A stretch of DNA of 64,000 nt from Hypomesus transpacificus (Eukaryota; Chordata; Actinopteri; Osmeriformes; Osmeridae). Position 1 is the stretch's first letter, and each line of letters opens with the position of its first letter. A model generated the notes under the pieces. That model searched no databases. It was not told the DNA's origin and worked only from the letters and a program-made list of their open reading frames with translations. Location of the stretch: NCBI RefSeq assembly GCF_021917145.1, contig NC_061072.1, positions 9,449,059 through 9,513,058 of the forward strand. Reading direction: 5' to 3'. Of this stretch, positions 1-10,997 are shown piece by piece. The translations under genes and the position numbers were made by a program.

Positions 1-559
1 CGTTTAAGCTCAGATGCTGCTCCCTATCTCTTGGGGATTCTTCTGTTTATAAACACACACACACAAAGTTTTACATATACCTTGGACCATGTTTTCTCAG
101 GTCTGGAAATAGAAACAATTGCAATACACACATTCATGTGCTTATACAGGATATCCATCTTAAGGAAAATTAAGAGCAAACTATTTAACAACCACACATT
201 TAAAGAAAATAACAACAGTATTATAAACTGTTTTACTCGAAAAAGTAATAGTGTGTAAATGATTATGATTATGATCATTTTAAGGTTGAATAAAAAAACA
301 TAAAAAGTTAGTTTGAAAGACCATCCAAGCTTCCTTATGTTCAGACATAGATATTTCTCATGCTCACCTATTTGATGAAGTTGTGCTCAATATCTTTGAG
401 AGCAGGGCAATTTCAGATCTTAAAATATCCAGCCATATCTAAGCTTAGGTGCATTAACCGTGGTTACCTTTTCTTTTTCTTTATCACTCCTTGTCTAACC
501 TTTTTCAGAAGTCTTTCATTGTGCTGACGTTCCACTGTTAAGCTACAGGTGCAGCTGTT

Positions 560-583
560 CTCTCTCGCTCTCTCGCTCTCTCT

Positions 584-678
<95 letters not shown>

Positions 679-745
679 TCTCTGTCTCTCTCTCTCTCTC
701 TGTCTCTCTCTCTCTCTTTCTGTCTCTCTCTCTCTCTCTCTCTGC
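560..745. repeat. (CT)n microsatellite with GTCT interruptions
   Basis: About 185 bp of almost pure CT dinucleotides, interrupted at intervals by GT and TT. Open reading frames on both strands here are pure Leu-Ser or Arg-Glu dipeptide repeats and are not genes. Confidence 0.95.
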
Positions 746-1214
746 CTATTAGCGTCTCTTTCACCCTCTTGCTTACACTAACACACACCCTTATAAAACA
801 CACCTACCGACCGCCCAACTCCATGTATAAGTACACGTAAAGGCCATGTGATTTCAAGAGAGACTGAAGTCCTGTTGTCAACCTGCCAATCCATTACAAG
901 ATGACTATCCTGTTAAAGTATTGTTCTCTTTAGAGGTGCAAAGTTCAAACTAATAATTGCAAAATGAAAACCAACTAATGAACAGGATTTGTGAAGGCCT
1001 ATCTTGTGACAAACGTGTGGGCCAAATGGTATCTTGCCGGGAGTTCTGAAGCATTTCTTGAAAGGTAATCTGTAAGGAAGGTGTTCAGATAGGTCATTTG
1101 AATGTGGAGGTCAAATTACAAACAGAGGTGAATTTCCATGTCCGATTTGGAAATCTGAATAACATTCAAATCCAGGAATGGTCCACATCTTGGGACACAT
1201 TTTAAATGTACTTT

Positions 1215-1320
1215 GTTGTGGTCTAATGGTTAGAATAGAATATGGAATTGGATGGGTGGGTTGGAATGTTGTGGTCTAATGGTTAGAATAGAATATGGAA
1301 TTGGATGGGTGGGTTGGAAT
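1215..1320. repeat. Perfect 53-bp tandem duplication
   Basis: Two identical 53-bp units lie head to tail (1215-1267 and 1268-1320), both starting GTTGTGGTCTAATGG and ending GGGTTGGAAT. No mismatch is visible, so the duplication is recent or is an assembly artefact. Confidence 0.95.
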
Positions 1321-1818
1321 CTTGACTTCATCAATAAGAAGCTTAATAAAATGCAGAGTAAAACATTTGAAGTAATGTGTTGTATGTATAATCATTCACC
1401 ACATATAGTTGGTGACAAAACGTAATAACCGTATAAAATAAAATAATTAGCCTATGTATAGTCTGGGTTTATTAAATGCAAATATGTGGCATTGGGCAGA
1501 AGAAGATTGATCCAATGGTTCTGGAAGCAGTTCATAATTTTGAGGGGACTGCCCTCTGATGGTGGAATGCGAATCAACACTCACAACGTAGAAACAAGCT
1601 TCAGTATGGTAGACTCTTATTGGTTTAAATATATTTTAGTCCGAGAGGAATAGCAACATGACGTTTCTTTATTGGTTGCCTTTCCTCTAACGTGTCGATT
1701 TGACCAGGATTCGACTGTCCTGTAAATACTACTTTGGACGGGAAGTGTGTAAATGTGTCTATGAGTAATCTATGATAACATAAAGAATTTCTGCAGTTAT
1801 TTTACCGTTAAAGAGGCA

Positions 1819-4800
1819 ATGGAGGTATGACATGATGTCCGATGTCTTCGTAACAAATGTAGACGACTTGTTGATATAATTGTAGTGCTTGTAAAACAAC
1901 TGCTGTCAGACGACGAGTTGGCTAGAGCTACTAGATAAACTGTAGTCTTAGCGATTCTGTTAAACAACGTTGCAATGATTAGGAAGCCCAATGAAGCTAT
2001 GAAAAGCAGCTCAAAGCAGCTCAGCTCCTTTGTGCATTGTAATTTCCACGTTGTTTTTATTTATCTACGTAGCTAGCTAGCTTTGGTGACTAAACGTTTT
2101 CTATATTATATGGCCATATTAAAGGTTAACGTAATGTAATGCCTTCCACAGAATGTCAAAACCCTCCCCATTGATGTACAGACCAGCAAACTTGTAGGTA
2201 AGGTTCTGCAATCTTCATGCAATAACGTACCACACTTGAGGGTAGTTACTGATATTAATACAGTATTACCTCATCATTGTCCATCCTGCTATGTTTGCAG
2301 ACTGGTTAGTGGACAGACGACACTGCAGTCTGAAATGGCAGAGTGCAGTGATGTCGATCCGGGAGAAGATCAACACTTCCATCCAGGACATGCCAGAAAA
2401 CGAGGAGATCAAACAGCTGCTATCAGGCTCCTGTATGTGTCTCACTCCCTAGACTGCTCTTGTGGTTATGCACTACGTGTTCATCTATAACTTTTTGATT
2501 AAGAAGCTATTCTGGTGCCATGTTCAGATGCTTCTGCTACAATCAAGTACATGATAGTTGCACATTGAGTGTGTTGGCTCATTGTTTTTTTGCAGACATC
2601 CACTATTTCCACTGTTTGAGGATAGTGGAAATACTGAGAGGAACAGAGGCCTCCTCCAAGAACATCTTCGGTAGATATTCATCTCAAAGGATGAAGGTGA
2701 GAGGATACCATGTCTCACACAAACTTGCGGACCAGTGCTTTTCCACATAAAAATGTGTATCTGCTCTATGTTACTGTTACCCATCCGGGGGTCAGGTGGC
2801 TGAGCGGTTAGGGAATCGGGCTATTAATCAGAAGGTTGCCGGTTTGATTCCCGTCTGTGACAAATGAAGTTGTGTCCTTGGGCAAGGCACTTCATCCTAC
2901 TTGCCTCGGGGGAATTTCCCTGTACTTACTTTAAGTCGCTCTGGATAAGAGCGTCTGCTAAATGTCTAAATGTACTGCTTTATTGTTGCAGGACTGGCAG
3001 GAAATTATATCTCTCTATGAGGCAGATAATGCGTACTTAGGTAAGTTAAACTGAACTGTGTTTTCACTCAATTAATTCCTTAATTCCTGAGAAGCACTTT
3101 GGAAGCAGGCTTTCAAATCAGCCCAGCAACTCAAACATGCTACTGGATTAGATAACAACATGAATCAGTTAATTGCACTGGGTCTGTACGTGATCGGCTT
3201 GAACAAAGGCCTTCCTACCTTTCTAATACACAACACTGGGATAACAGTACAATAGTCAGTCAGAGGAACTCTGGTCATAGCAGCCGCCCGCAGTGCTGAT
3301 TCCGTTCCCTGTTGTGTGTGATCCAGCGGAGGTGGCCAGCCTGCTGAGTCGCAGTGTGAGCTATGAGGGCCCTGCGCTCAGGAAGCAGGTGGCCAAGGCC
3401 CAACAGTTGCAGCAGGATCTCAGCCGAAGAGAGATGGAGTGTCAGAGTGGTGCTGCTGACCTAAGGGAACGCTTTTATTCTGCCTGCAAACAGTATGGCA
3501 TCACGGTGAGCACACACAAAATATACTAAACATACGTAACTAGTTATAGTGAAAGCTTTTTGAGATTCTTGATCTAGCTGTGTTTCATTGTGCTGCAACT
3601 AACACGATTGCCTCTGCCCCGTGTGTCTCTTCCTCTCTCCCAGGGGGAGAACGTTGCCAGAGAGCTGCAGGCTCTAGTGAAAGATCTCCCAGTGGTTCTT
3701 GGGGAAGTGGGGAAGGACGCAGCAAACCTTGAGGAGCAAATTCTGCTTTACACAGCCTTCACAAACTTTGTCTGTGAATGGTGTGTACATAATCACATTT
3801 CCATCTGCTCAAGATATATATCAATATTTTTTTTTATTTGCTGGGATATTCGAATGGAGATGTTTGTACTCTCTGCTGGAGAAGACTTGAATACCTAAAG
3901 TATTACCTGCTTAGAGTTGATTCCCTCTCCACAGGTCTGAGGAAGTCTTGCCCATGCTGAGGTATGTTCAGCAGAAAGGTAACACAACGTTCTATGAGTG
4001 GAGGACGGGAATGTCCCCGACTGTTATCGAGAGGCCTGTCATGGAGGAAGCACCGCCCGACACAGTCACAGAAGAGACGGTTAGTGCATATCATCATACT
4101 GTCGTGTCACAGTCACAGCCACATTGACAAGGTGTATTTTTAGAAACAAAGATGTGTGTATGAAATATGTTTGCTGGAATATGTCTTTTGAAGATTGACT
4201 GGGGTAACCTGGGCAGTGGAACAGGAACAGAGGCACAGGATGGTAGTTTTGGCGTCACTGTTGAGGATGGAGTGGACTGGGGCATTAGCTTGGAACCTGC
4301 CTCTGAGGTAAGAAGTGTTATGAGGAAGTTATATTATTGGTGTTTTTCATTTCTCCCTGGGCTGTAAACATTGCTTGTGGAACTGTGTATTCTCAATAGT
4401 TCAGCTGTTTTCCATTTAGGACACAGGTGGTGATGGCATCGATTGGGGAGGAAGTGAAACTGCCCCAATAGAGATTGAAATTGTTGACACAGGCACTGAC
4501 TGTGAGTATTGCTGGTTCCTAACATCCAAAAGTATATAGACTGGAAAGAAAGTAATTGGCTTTAGTAACAGTGGTCTCTTTGGTCCAGGCCCTGAGGGTG
4601 TGGCCCGGGGAGGTGATGCCTTGTCTATACTTGAGACTTCGCAGACCCGCAGTCAGTTCATAGATGAGCTAATGGAGGTAATGTTTAATGTTGTGTTGTA
4701 TATAAACTCTGGATACATTTAGGTAGTCTTTCAGCTGTGCAGTCTAGTATGCATTGTAGTCTGCAAATATTGGCTCATGATAAAAATTATTAATGTGTGT

Positions 4801-5623
4801 TATCGTTTATTGTGATTCATCCTATTGTTGTCATTATTCTATAGGTAATAAAACTTGTGTTTTGACAGCTGGAAGTCTTCTTAACCCAGCGACTAAGTGA
4901 GATGGGAGAAGAGGCAGATGTGGTGGCTATGAGCCAGTTCCAGATGGCCCCCTCAGTCATTCAGGAGCAGACCCGCACACATGTCCAGGAGATGCTGGCA
5001 GAGGTGCGCCACCTGCTGGCTCGGCTGACCACCTTGCAAATGCAGCACCTCTTCATGATCCAGGCCTCTCCGCGGTTTGTAGTCATGATAAATGGAAGAC
5101 AAAATTAATTGACATTAAAGGCTGCTTCATTACATTCTGCTAACCAACCCCTATAACAGTCCCCAATGCCATTTAGTGCTTACTTTATTTGTGTGTTTGT
5201 GTGTAAGGTATGTGGAACGAGTTTCTGAGGTATTGAGGCAGAAGCTTAAACAGGCTGATATCCTGGTCTTGAAACGGGCCACACTGGCTGAAAACAGGCA
5301 ATCAGCCCTGGAGGAGCAGGCTAAACTGGAACCCCGCATTGACTTGCTGTCAGCCCGCACCAAGGAACTACAGAAACTGGTAGGGTGACCTTTGACCTTT
5401 GTTTTTTTTGAGAGTCTACTGTTTTTACAGGACATTGGTTGAATTGGCATGGGATTGGGTGTACACAAGAACTATTAAAATGTTTAGGAATATGTTGTGG
5501 GTGATAGACAACAGGATGGTGACATGTGTGAAATGTCAATTGTGGTGTGCTTTGCAGATTGAAGCGGACATTTCAAAGCGCTACAACGACCGGCCTGTAA
5601 ACCTAATGGGAGTCAACATTTAG
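1819..5623 (+). CDS. cdk5rap3: CDK5 regulatory subunit-associated protein 3 (C53/LZAP), 14 coding exons
   Basis: Coding exons: 1819-1824, 2152-2197, 2301-2432, 2596-2696, 2992-3040, 3327-3505, 3644-3780, 3935-4079, 4194-4307, 4420-4501, 4589-4677, 4869-5074, 5208-5379, 5558-5623. All phases agree and sum to 507 aa; the human protein is 506. The first coding exon holds only ATG GAG, like the human ME start. Recognisable family blocks are PIDVQTSKLV near the start, IHYFHCLRIVEILRGTEAS, NIFGRYSSQRMKDWQEII and the end ISKRYNDRPVNLMG. The middle holds three acidic W motifs, IDWG (266-269), VDWG (292-295) and IDWG (310-313). In the known family these bind UFM1 and ATG8 proteins. The protein works with UFL1 and UFBP1 (DDRGK1) in ribosome UFMylation and ER-phagy. 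A SINE sits in intron 4. Confidence 0.95.
2787..2972 (+). mobile_element. tRNA-Leu-like SINE, copy 1 (intron of cdk5rap3)
   Basis: The 5' part reads like a tRNA with an A box (GTGGCTGAGCGGTTAGGG) and a B box (GGTTTGATTCCC). It is followed by a body and the tail CTCTGGATAAGAGCGTCTGC, widespread in teleost SINEs. A second copy at 8837-9028 in the same orientation is about 90 percent identical by eye. RNA polymerase III promoter boxes are inferred, and this copy's B box carries one change from GGTTCGATTCC. Confidence 0.88.
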
Positions 5624-5673
5624 CCATGTGGACCCTTATAGATCACTCGCTGTAACCATCCACTCAGTGTGAA

Positions 5674-5679
5674 AATAAA
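5674..5679 (+). terminator. cdk5rap3: cdk5rap3 poly(A) signal
   Basis: An AATAAA hexamer lies 51 bp after the cdk5rap3 stop codon, giving a very short 3' UTR. Confidence 0.8.
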
Positions 5680-7609
5680 AGTTTTAGTTAACAGGTGTGT
5701 TTCAACTGAGTTTTGGGGAAATACAAGGTTTCCCAAGACATTACCTTGAAACGTCTAATGGTACCCTTTCGTGACCCTTTAGTGATCCCCCCCTCCCCCC
5801 CACAGTCTGTTTAAATCTGTGACATTTGTGTAATATTAACATAAACATTTGTGTATGTAAACAATTCTAATCAACTTTGTTGTATGTATTTTGATCATAT
5901 AAGATTTTATTTGTTAACATTTTTGTGAAATTATATTTGAAATCTCTTAACACCGTAATATAGTAGTAAATTAAAACACAGTTTGCTACTTTTACAATAT
6001 AGATGCATCGGCATTGATATTTTAGTTTTTTTTCCAGTGCGCCCTAGAATATTCTACGCATGCTCTGTAGGAAAGCGTGTTTTGGTGTCAGATGCGTCGC
6101 TGCTAGGTAGGTAGCTTTCCAGCTAGCAAGTTGGGAATTTTGCAAGTCATGGTGGGCCATTCAATAAGGAAAGAGGGTGGATAATGTCATTGGGTAATTT
6201 TATTAAGACATTTTGATAAACCTACTGGAATTCACTAATGATTACAGAAGGTGGTCGTCTTGTGGGCACACAGATACATTGATAAAAACCTCACGCGTAA
6301 GTATAAAATACAGGCTTTTCGCAGGGTATCGGTAGCTTACAGTAGAATAGCAAAGTTAGCCTGGAGCTGGTGTTTGTGTTACCATCAATCAAAGTCAGCT
6401 GATGTTGCATTTGCCTGATATGGCTAGTCTGCATAATGTGCTTTTGATAGTTATAACCCCAACGTTACGTTAAAATGACAGTGTGTATGAAATTCATTAA
6501 AACGTATAATATTGTAGCTAGCTGGATAGTATTTTAGCTAACCCCTCCCCTGTTGCTGTGGTCTAAACATCCCTCTTGTCCATTGGCCAGAATGTATGAG
6601 AATCCCGTAAAACAGTCTTATCGTAGGGCTGCGAGTGGTTCGTCATTCTATCAATCACCTTTGCACCACTTGTTGCTAGGGAGTTTGCTCCAAGCCGAGA
6701 GCGGAAGTGAACGCTGTCAACACACACGGGCAGTGGGCGTCAAAATACCGGTAGCAAGGCACTGATGTTTTAGCTAGTTATAAGACACAATCACCATTTA
6801 TAGTTATGCCAGTTTGTCAACGGAGCTATACTCAACACAATACTTAAAGGTAGGGATAGAAGCCAGTTCCCTAAGATAGATGGACATGGTACAACGATTT
6901 ATAGCACGCTACTGTAGCACTAGCACAGCTGAAGATCCCGAAACTCCCTCGCCTCGTTCACCTTCACAAGAGTCTCCTTTCGAAAAAGATCTTGCACTGA
7001 ATGGTGTGATTCATTTAAATTCCAACTAACTCGATATCTAACAGCTACAAAAAACATCGTTAACGTTACATTAGTGACTGACGCCCATCTTCAGGTCAGT
7101 TGGTTAGCTAGGTACTGTACATGTACTGTAGTCTACTAGCTTTCTAGATTGCTAGCTCAGTCGGGGTGGTGATTAGATTATTGTGTTGGGAAATGTATGT
7201 TGAATTGTATTCATGTAAATATTTGTGCAAAACTTTATTGTTTTTTATAGTTGGAAGAGTCAACTAGAGACAACATTTTTCAGTCAATCTTTTTGAGGTT
7301 GTCCGTTGCAGTTTAATGACTAAGAAAATGTTGATCTTCTTTGTTCATCCTTGTAGGTATGGGAGGACATACTGAAAAGGAAGACTGGGGACCACATTTG
7401 CTTTTTGATTGATTTTGGACTCGTGTCCAAACTAGATAACACCTAGCAAGTTAAACACTTGAAAAGATCTGTCCCTCATCCTCCTATAGATTTTTTTTTT
7501 TACTTTTAATTTTTCTTATCACAGTTTACAATAAGTTTTCAGTATTGCTGTGCTGTAGTGAGTCCCGTTTTTATTTTATTTTTTACTTTCAACTTTTTCC
7601 TTTGTAAAG
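5680..7609. other. cdk5rap3-nfe2l1 interval with nfe2l1 promoter and 5' UTR
   Basis: No coding exon is recognised. In mammals COPZ2, hosting mir-152, lies between CDK5RAP3 and NFE2L1; neither a COPZ-like exon nor the miR-152 seed region was found here. The interval should contain the nfe2l1 promoter and one or more non-coding 5' exons, since the coding start at 7612 is preceded by a pyrimidine-rich acceptor-like tract ending AAAG at 7609. GC-richer stretches near 6050-6120 and 6650-6760 are the best promoter candidates. Confidence 0.5.
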
Positions 7610-7611
7610 AA

Positions 7612-10600
7612 ATGCTTTACCTGAAAAAGTACTTCACAGAGGGCCTGATTCAGTTCACCATCCTTCTGAGTCTCATTGGGGTGCGGGTGGACGTGGATAC
7701 CTACCTGAGCAATCAGCTGCCCCCACTGAGAGAGATCATCCTGGGCCCCAGCTCAGCCTACACCCAGACACAGTTCCACAACCTCCGCAACACGCTGGAC
7801 GGCTATGGCATCCATCCCAAGAGTGTGGACCTCGACCAGTTCTTTACCACCCGCCGTCTGCTGAATCAGGTGCGCTCGCTGGATCGTCTGTCGGTGCCCA
7901 GCACTGAGCTGAGCACCTGGCTGGTGCACCGTGACCCTGAGACTGTGGTGTCTGCCGCCAGCCAGTCCAGCCCCAGCATCACCCTAGACAATGGGGCCAG
8001 CCTAGAGGACGTGAACAACCCTGAAGCCCCGGCCATGAGAGGTGGTGGCGGAGCGCCTGAGTCAACTTACAACCTTAGTGGAGCAGACAGCCAAGGAGCT
8101 GTGGCCCCCGAGGACAGCCAGCAGCAGGGCAACAGGGACAGCAACGATGACCTCACCAAAGAGGTATTTGGAGCCTTGATATCTGCCTCATTTAAAACAA
8201 GAGAAAAGCTTTGGCACAGTGCCTGCATTAAAATAATACTTGAACTTAGGTTCAGTGATGTAGAATATATTTTGACTGCGTGAGTGAAAATGCACTGGTT
8301 GAGGTAGGCTGCTTGGTTTAGTCAGAAATGTGTAGTTTTAATTGATGCAGATGGACATGGTGATTAAATCATTACATGTTGAAATAAAGCATTCGTTCAC
8401 CCGATGATCATAGGACTACTGCTCTTATGTGGCACACTAAGCCATTGTTCAGGCCATATAATGATCTGAGTCTTTCATTTGCTGACATAACACCATGCTA
8501 GATACGTTGCCATGTTTGCATGACATTGCTACTTTTATAAATGAACCAAACATCCCTGTGATCTGCTGTCTCCTGCTTTTACAGGACATTGATTTGATTG
8601 ACATCCTGTGGCGACAGGACATTGACCTTGGGGCAGGAAGAGAAGTGTTCAACTACAGCAGCCGCCACAAGGAGAGTGAGGAGGAGAAGCCCAGCCCTGC
8701 GGAGAAGGAGGAAGGGGCGGAGGTGCAAGAGAGCTGGAGGAATGGAGTAAACCTTCAAGATGCCCCACCTGTGGATGGAGAGACAGGGGAGAACATACCA
8801 GAACAAGTACGTATTGGTGTTGGCCACAACTAAATTAGGGAGTCAGGTGGCTGAGCGGTTAGGGAATCGGGCTAGTAATCAGAATGTTGCCGGTTCGATT
8901 CCCGGCCGTGCAAAATGACGTTGTGTCCTCGGGCAAGGCACTTCACCCTACTTGCCTCAGGGGGAATGTCCCTGTAATTACTGTAAGTCGCTCTGGATAA
9001 GTGTGTCTGCTAAATTACTAAATGTAAATTCTTACTGAGCATGGAATCTAAAATGGATTTGTTCCATCTTAGTTGAATGTTTATTGTCTTGCCCACGTGA
9101 CCCATGTACTGTGCTGTCTCCTTCCCCCAGCTCCCAGGCATTGGCACTCAGACCTCACTGTCCCTGCAAGAATGCCTGCGCCTCCTGGAAGCCACCTTCC
9201 CATTTGGAGAAGAGTCTGAGGTGAATAGCCGACGTCAAAACAAACAAAAAAAAGATATCGTTGACATTTAGGAGAGCTTTTTCCCGTTTTTGCTTTTCTT
9301 CTCTATTCTGGCAAAATGTCAATCATTTGAATGGCCTTGAATTCAAGGTTCATGTCTGTCCTGTTTGATCAGTTTCCTGCCCCAGTTGTGACTCCTGTGG
9401 CAGTCTCCAATGAAGAAGCTCCGTCCACGTCTCAGGGGCTTCCTCTTCCTCCCCCGCTGCCCCAGCCTCAGCCCCAGTTGGATCTGGAGCAACAGTGGCA
9501 AGACATCATGGCCATCATGGAGCTACAGGTATGCACTTTAACCTAACTCCTCTCCTGGTTCCAAAGGGTCTCTCGGTTACAATTTGGCCTTGCACTAATT
9601 AAATATCTTTGCAGGAAATGGAAGTTAACAACTCAGAGAACTCCCTCCTCGGTTCCAACACGAGCAGTGCTAGTAATGCTCGCAGCGTGGCCGAGTCAGG
9701 CTCCACTACAAGTTTTGGACTTTCTCGCTCCAATCTCATCAACCAAGATGTCAGCCTTCACCAGGCCTCTCTTCCTAGCTGCAGCCAGGACTTCCCCACC
9801 CTCTTTAACCCACAGCTGGAAACTACCAGCACTTCACAGCCCGCCATGCTTAACCTGGCCTCCAGCAACTCCTCCAATGTCAACACTACCTTTGGAGCCA
9901 CAAACCTTACTGGACTCTTTCTCCCACCATCTCTGAACAGTACCAATAACATTACCTCCACCCCTGTGTTGCCTGATCCTTTCACCAGTTTGCTGGAGGA
10001 GTCAATGCTTGATGAGATCAGCCTTTTAGACCTAGCCATGGAGGAAGGCTTTAGCCAGGCCCAGGCCTCTCAGTTGGAAGACGAGCTCGACTCCGACTCC
10101 GGTCTCTCCTTGGACTCTAGCCACAGCCCAGCTTCCCCGAGCAGCTCTGAGACTTCCTGTTCATCAGCAGCATCCTCATCCTCCACCTCTGCCACCTTCT
10201 CGGAAGAAGGGGCAGTGGGATACAGTACTGACTCTGAGGCAGCAACTGTTGAAACTGAGGAAGGGGCTGTTGGGGGCTACCAACCTGAATACAGCAAACT
10301 GTGTCGCATGAGTTACCAGGACCCTTCCCAATTCCATGGTCTCCCTCAGCTTGACAACATCAACCACAATCACACTTACAACCTACCGTTGTCCTCGTCG
10401 TTCTCCGAGGACCCAGAGTTACCCATTCCTTCTGCTAAGAAACTGGGGCGTGACAAGCAGCAGCAACAATCTAAGCTTCAGCCTCCACAGGACTTCCTGG
10501 ACAAGCAGTCAAGTCGTGATGAACGCAGAGCCCGAGCCATGAAGATTCCGTTTTCCAATGAAAAAATCATTAATTTGCCCGTGGAGGAGTTTAATGAGCT

Positions 10601-10997
10601 TTTGGCTAAGCATCACCTAAATGAGGGCCAACTGGCCCTCATCCGCGACATTCGCAGACGTGGAAAGAATAAAATGGCAGCCCAGAACTGCCGCAAGCGA
10701 AAGCTGGATACTATCATCAACCTGGAGCAAGGGGTCCACGACCTGAGGCGTGACAAGGCCCGCCTGCTGAAGGAAAAGATGGAGTTCATCAGGTCCATCC
10801 GACAGATGAAGCAGAAGGTACAAAGCCTCTACCAGGAAGTGTTCACCCAGCTCCGGGATGAGGAGGGCCGGCCTTATCCTCCCAACGAGTACTCGCTGCA
10901 GTACAGCGCAGACGGGAGCGTTGTGATCATGCCCCGCAGCATGACGGCAGAGCAGACACGGAAGCCTGAGAAAAAACAGAAGGACAAAAAGAAGTGA
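7612..10997 (+). CDS. nfe2l1: NFE2-like bZIP transcription factor 1 (NRF1/TCF11)
   Basis: Coding exons 7612-8163, 8585-8806, 9131-9220, 9373-9528 and 9615-10997 are all joined in phase 0 and give 800 aa (human 772). The start [20 protein letters not shown] is the ER signal-anchor of the family (about residues 7-24). TWLVHRDPE places Trp103-Leu104 at the known DDI2 cleavage position. Next come [16 protein letters not shown] (exon 2), a Ser/Thr/Asn-rich glycosylation region, the DSGLS phosphodegron (501-505), the CNC region, the basic region [13 protein letters not shown] (691-703) and a leucine zipper. Known role: an ER-resident factor that, after retrotranslocation and cleavage, induces proteasome genes with small MAF partners. 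A SINE lies in intron 2. Teleosts have two copies; linkage to HoxBb suggests the copy of this cluster, but a/b naming is not decided here. Confidence 0.96.
8837..9028 (+). mobile_element. tRNA-Leu-like SINE, copy 2 (intron of nfe2l1)
   Basis: Same family and orientation as 2787-2972. The A box (TGGCTGAGCGGTTAGGG) is intact and the B box (GGTTCGATTCCCGGC) is closer to the consensus than in copy 1. The 3' tail is CTCTGGATAAGTGTGTCTGC, with two changes. It is followed by an A/T-rich TAAATTACTAAATGTAAA end, as is usual for this family. Confidence 0.88.

Larger units (their letters stand above)
1..1818. other. 5' flank of cdk5rap3, no gene seen
   Basis: No exon-like coding stretch is visible. The interval holds a CT microsatellite (about 560-745), an exact 53-bp tandem duplication (1215-1320) and AT-rich unique sequence. 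The last few hundred bases before 1819 must contain the cdk5rap3 promoter and 5' UTR; a GGGAAGTG ETS-like word lies near 1740, but no transcription start can be fixed by eye. Confidence 0.6.

Noticed and set aside
543-803. Open frames of Arg-Glu or Leu-Ser repeats
   Set aside because: They are direct translations of the CT microsatellite; the same holds for frames at 33791-34112 and 44013-44361.
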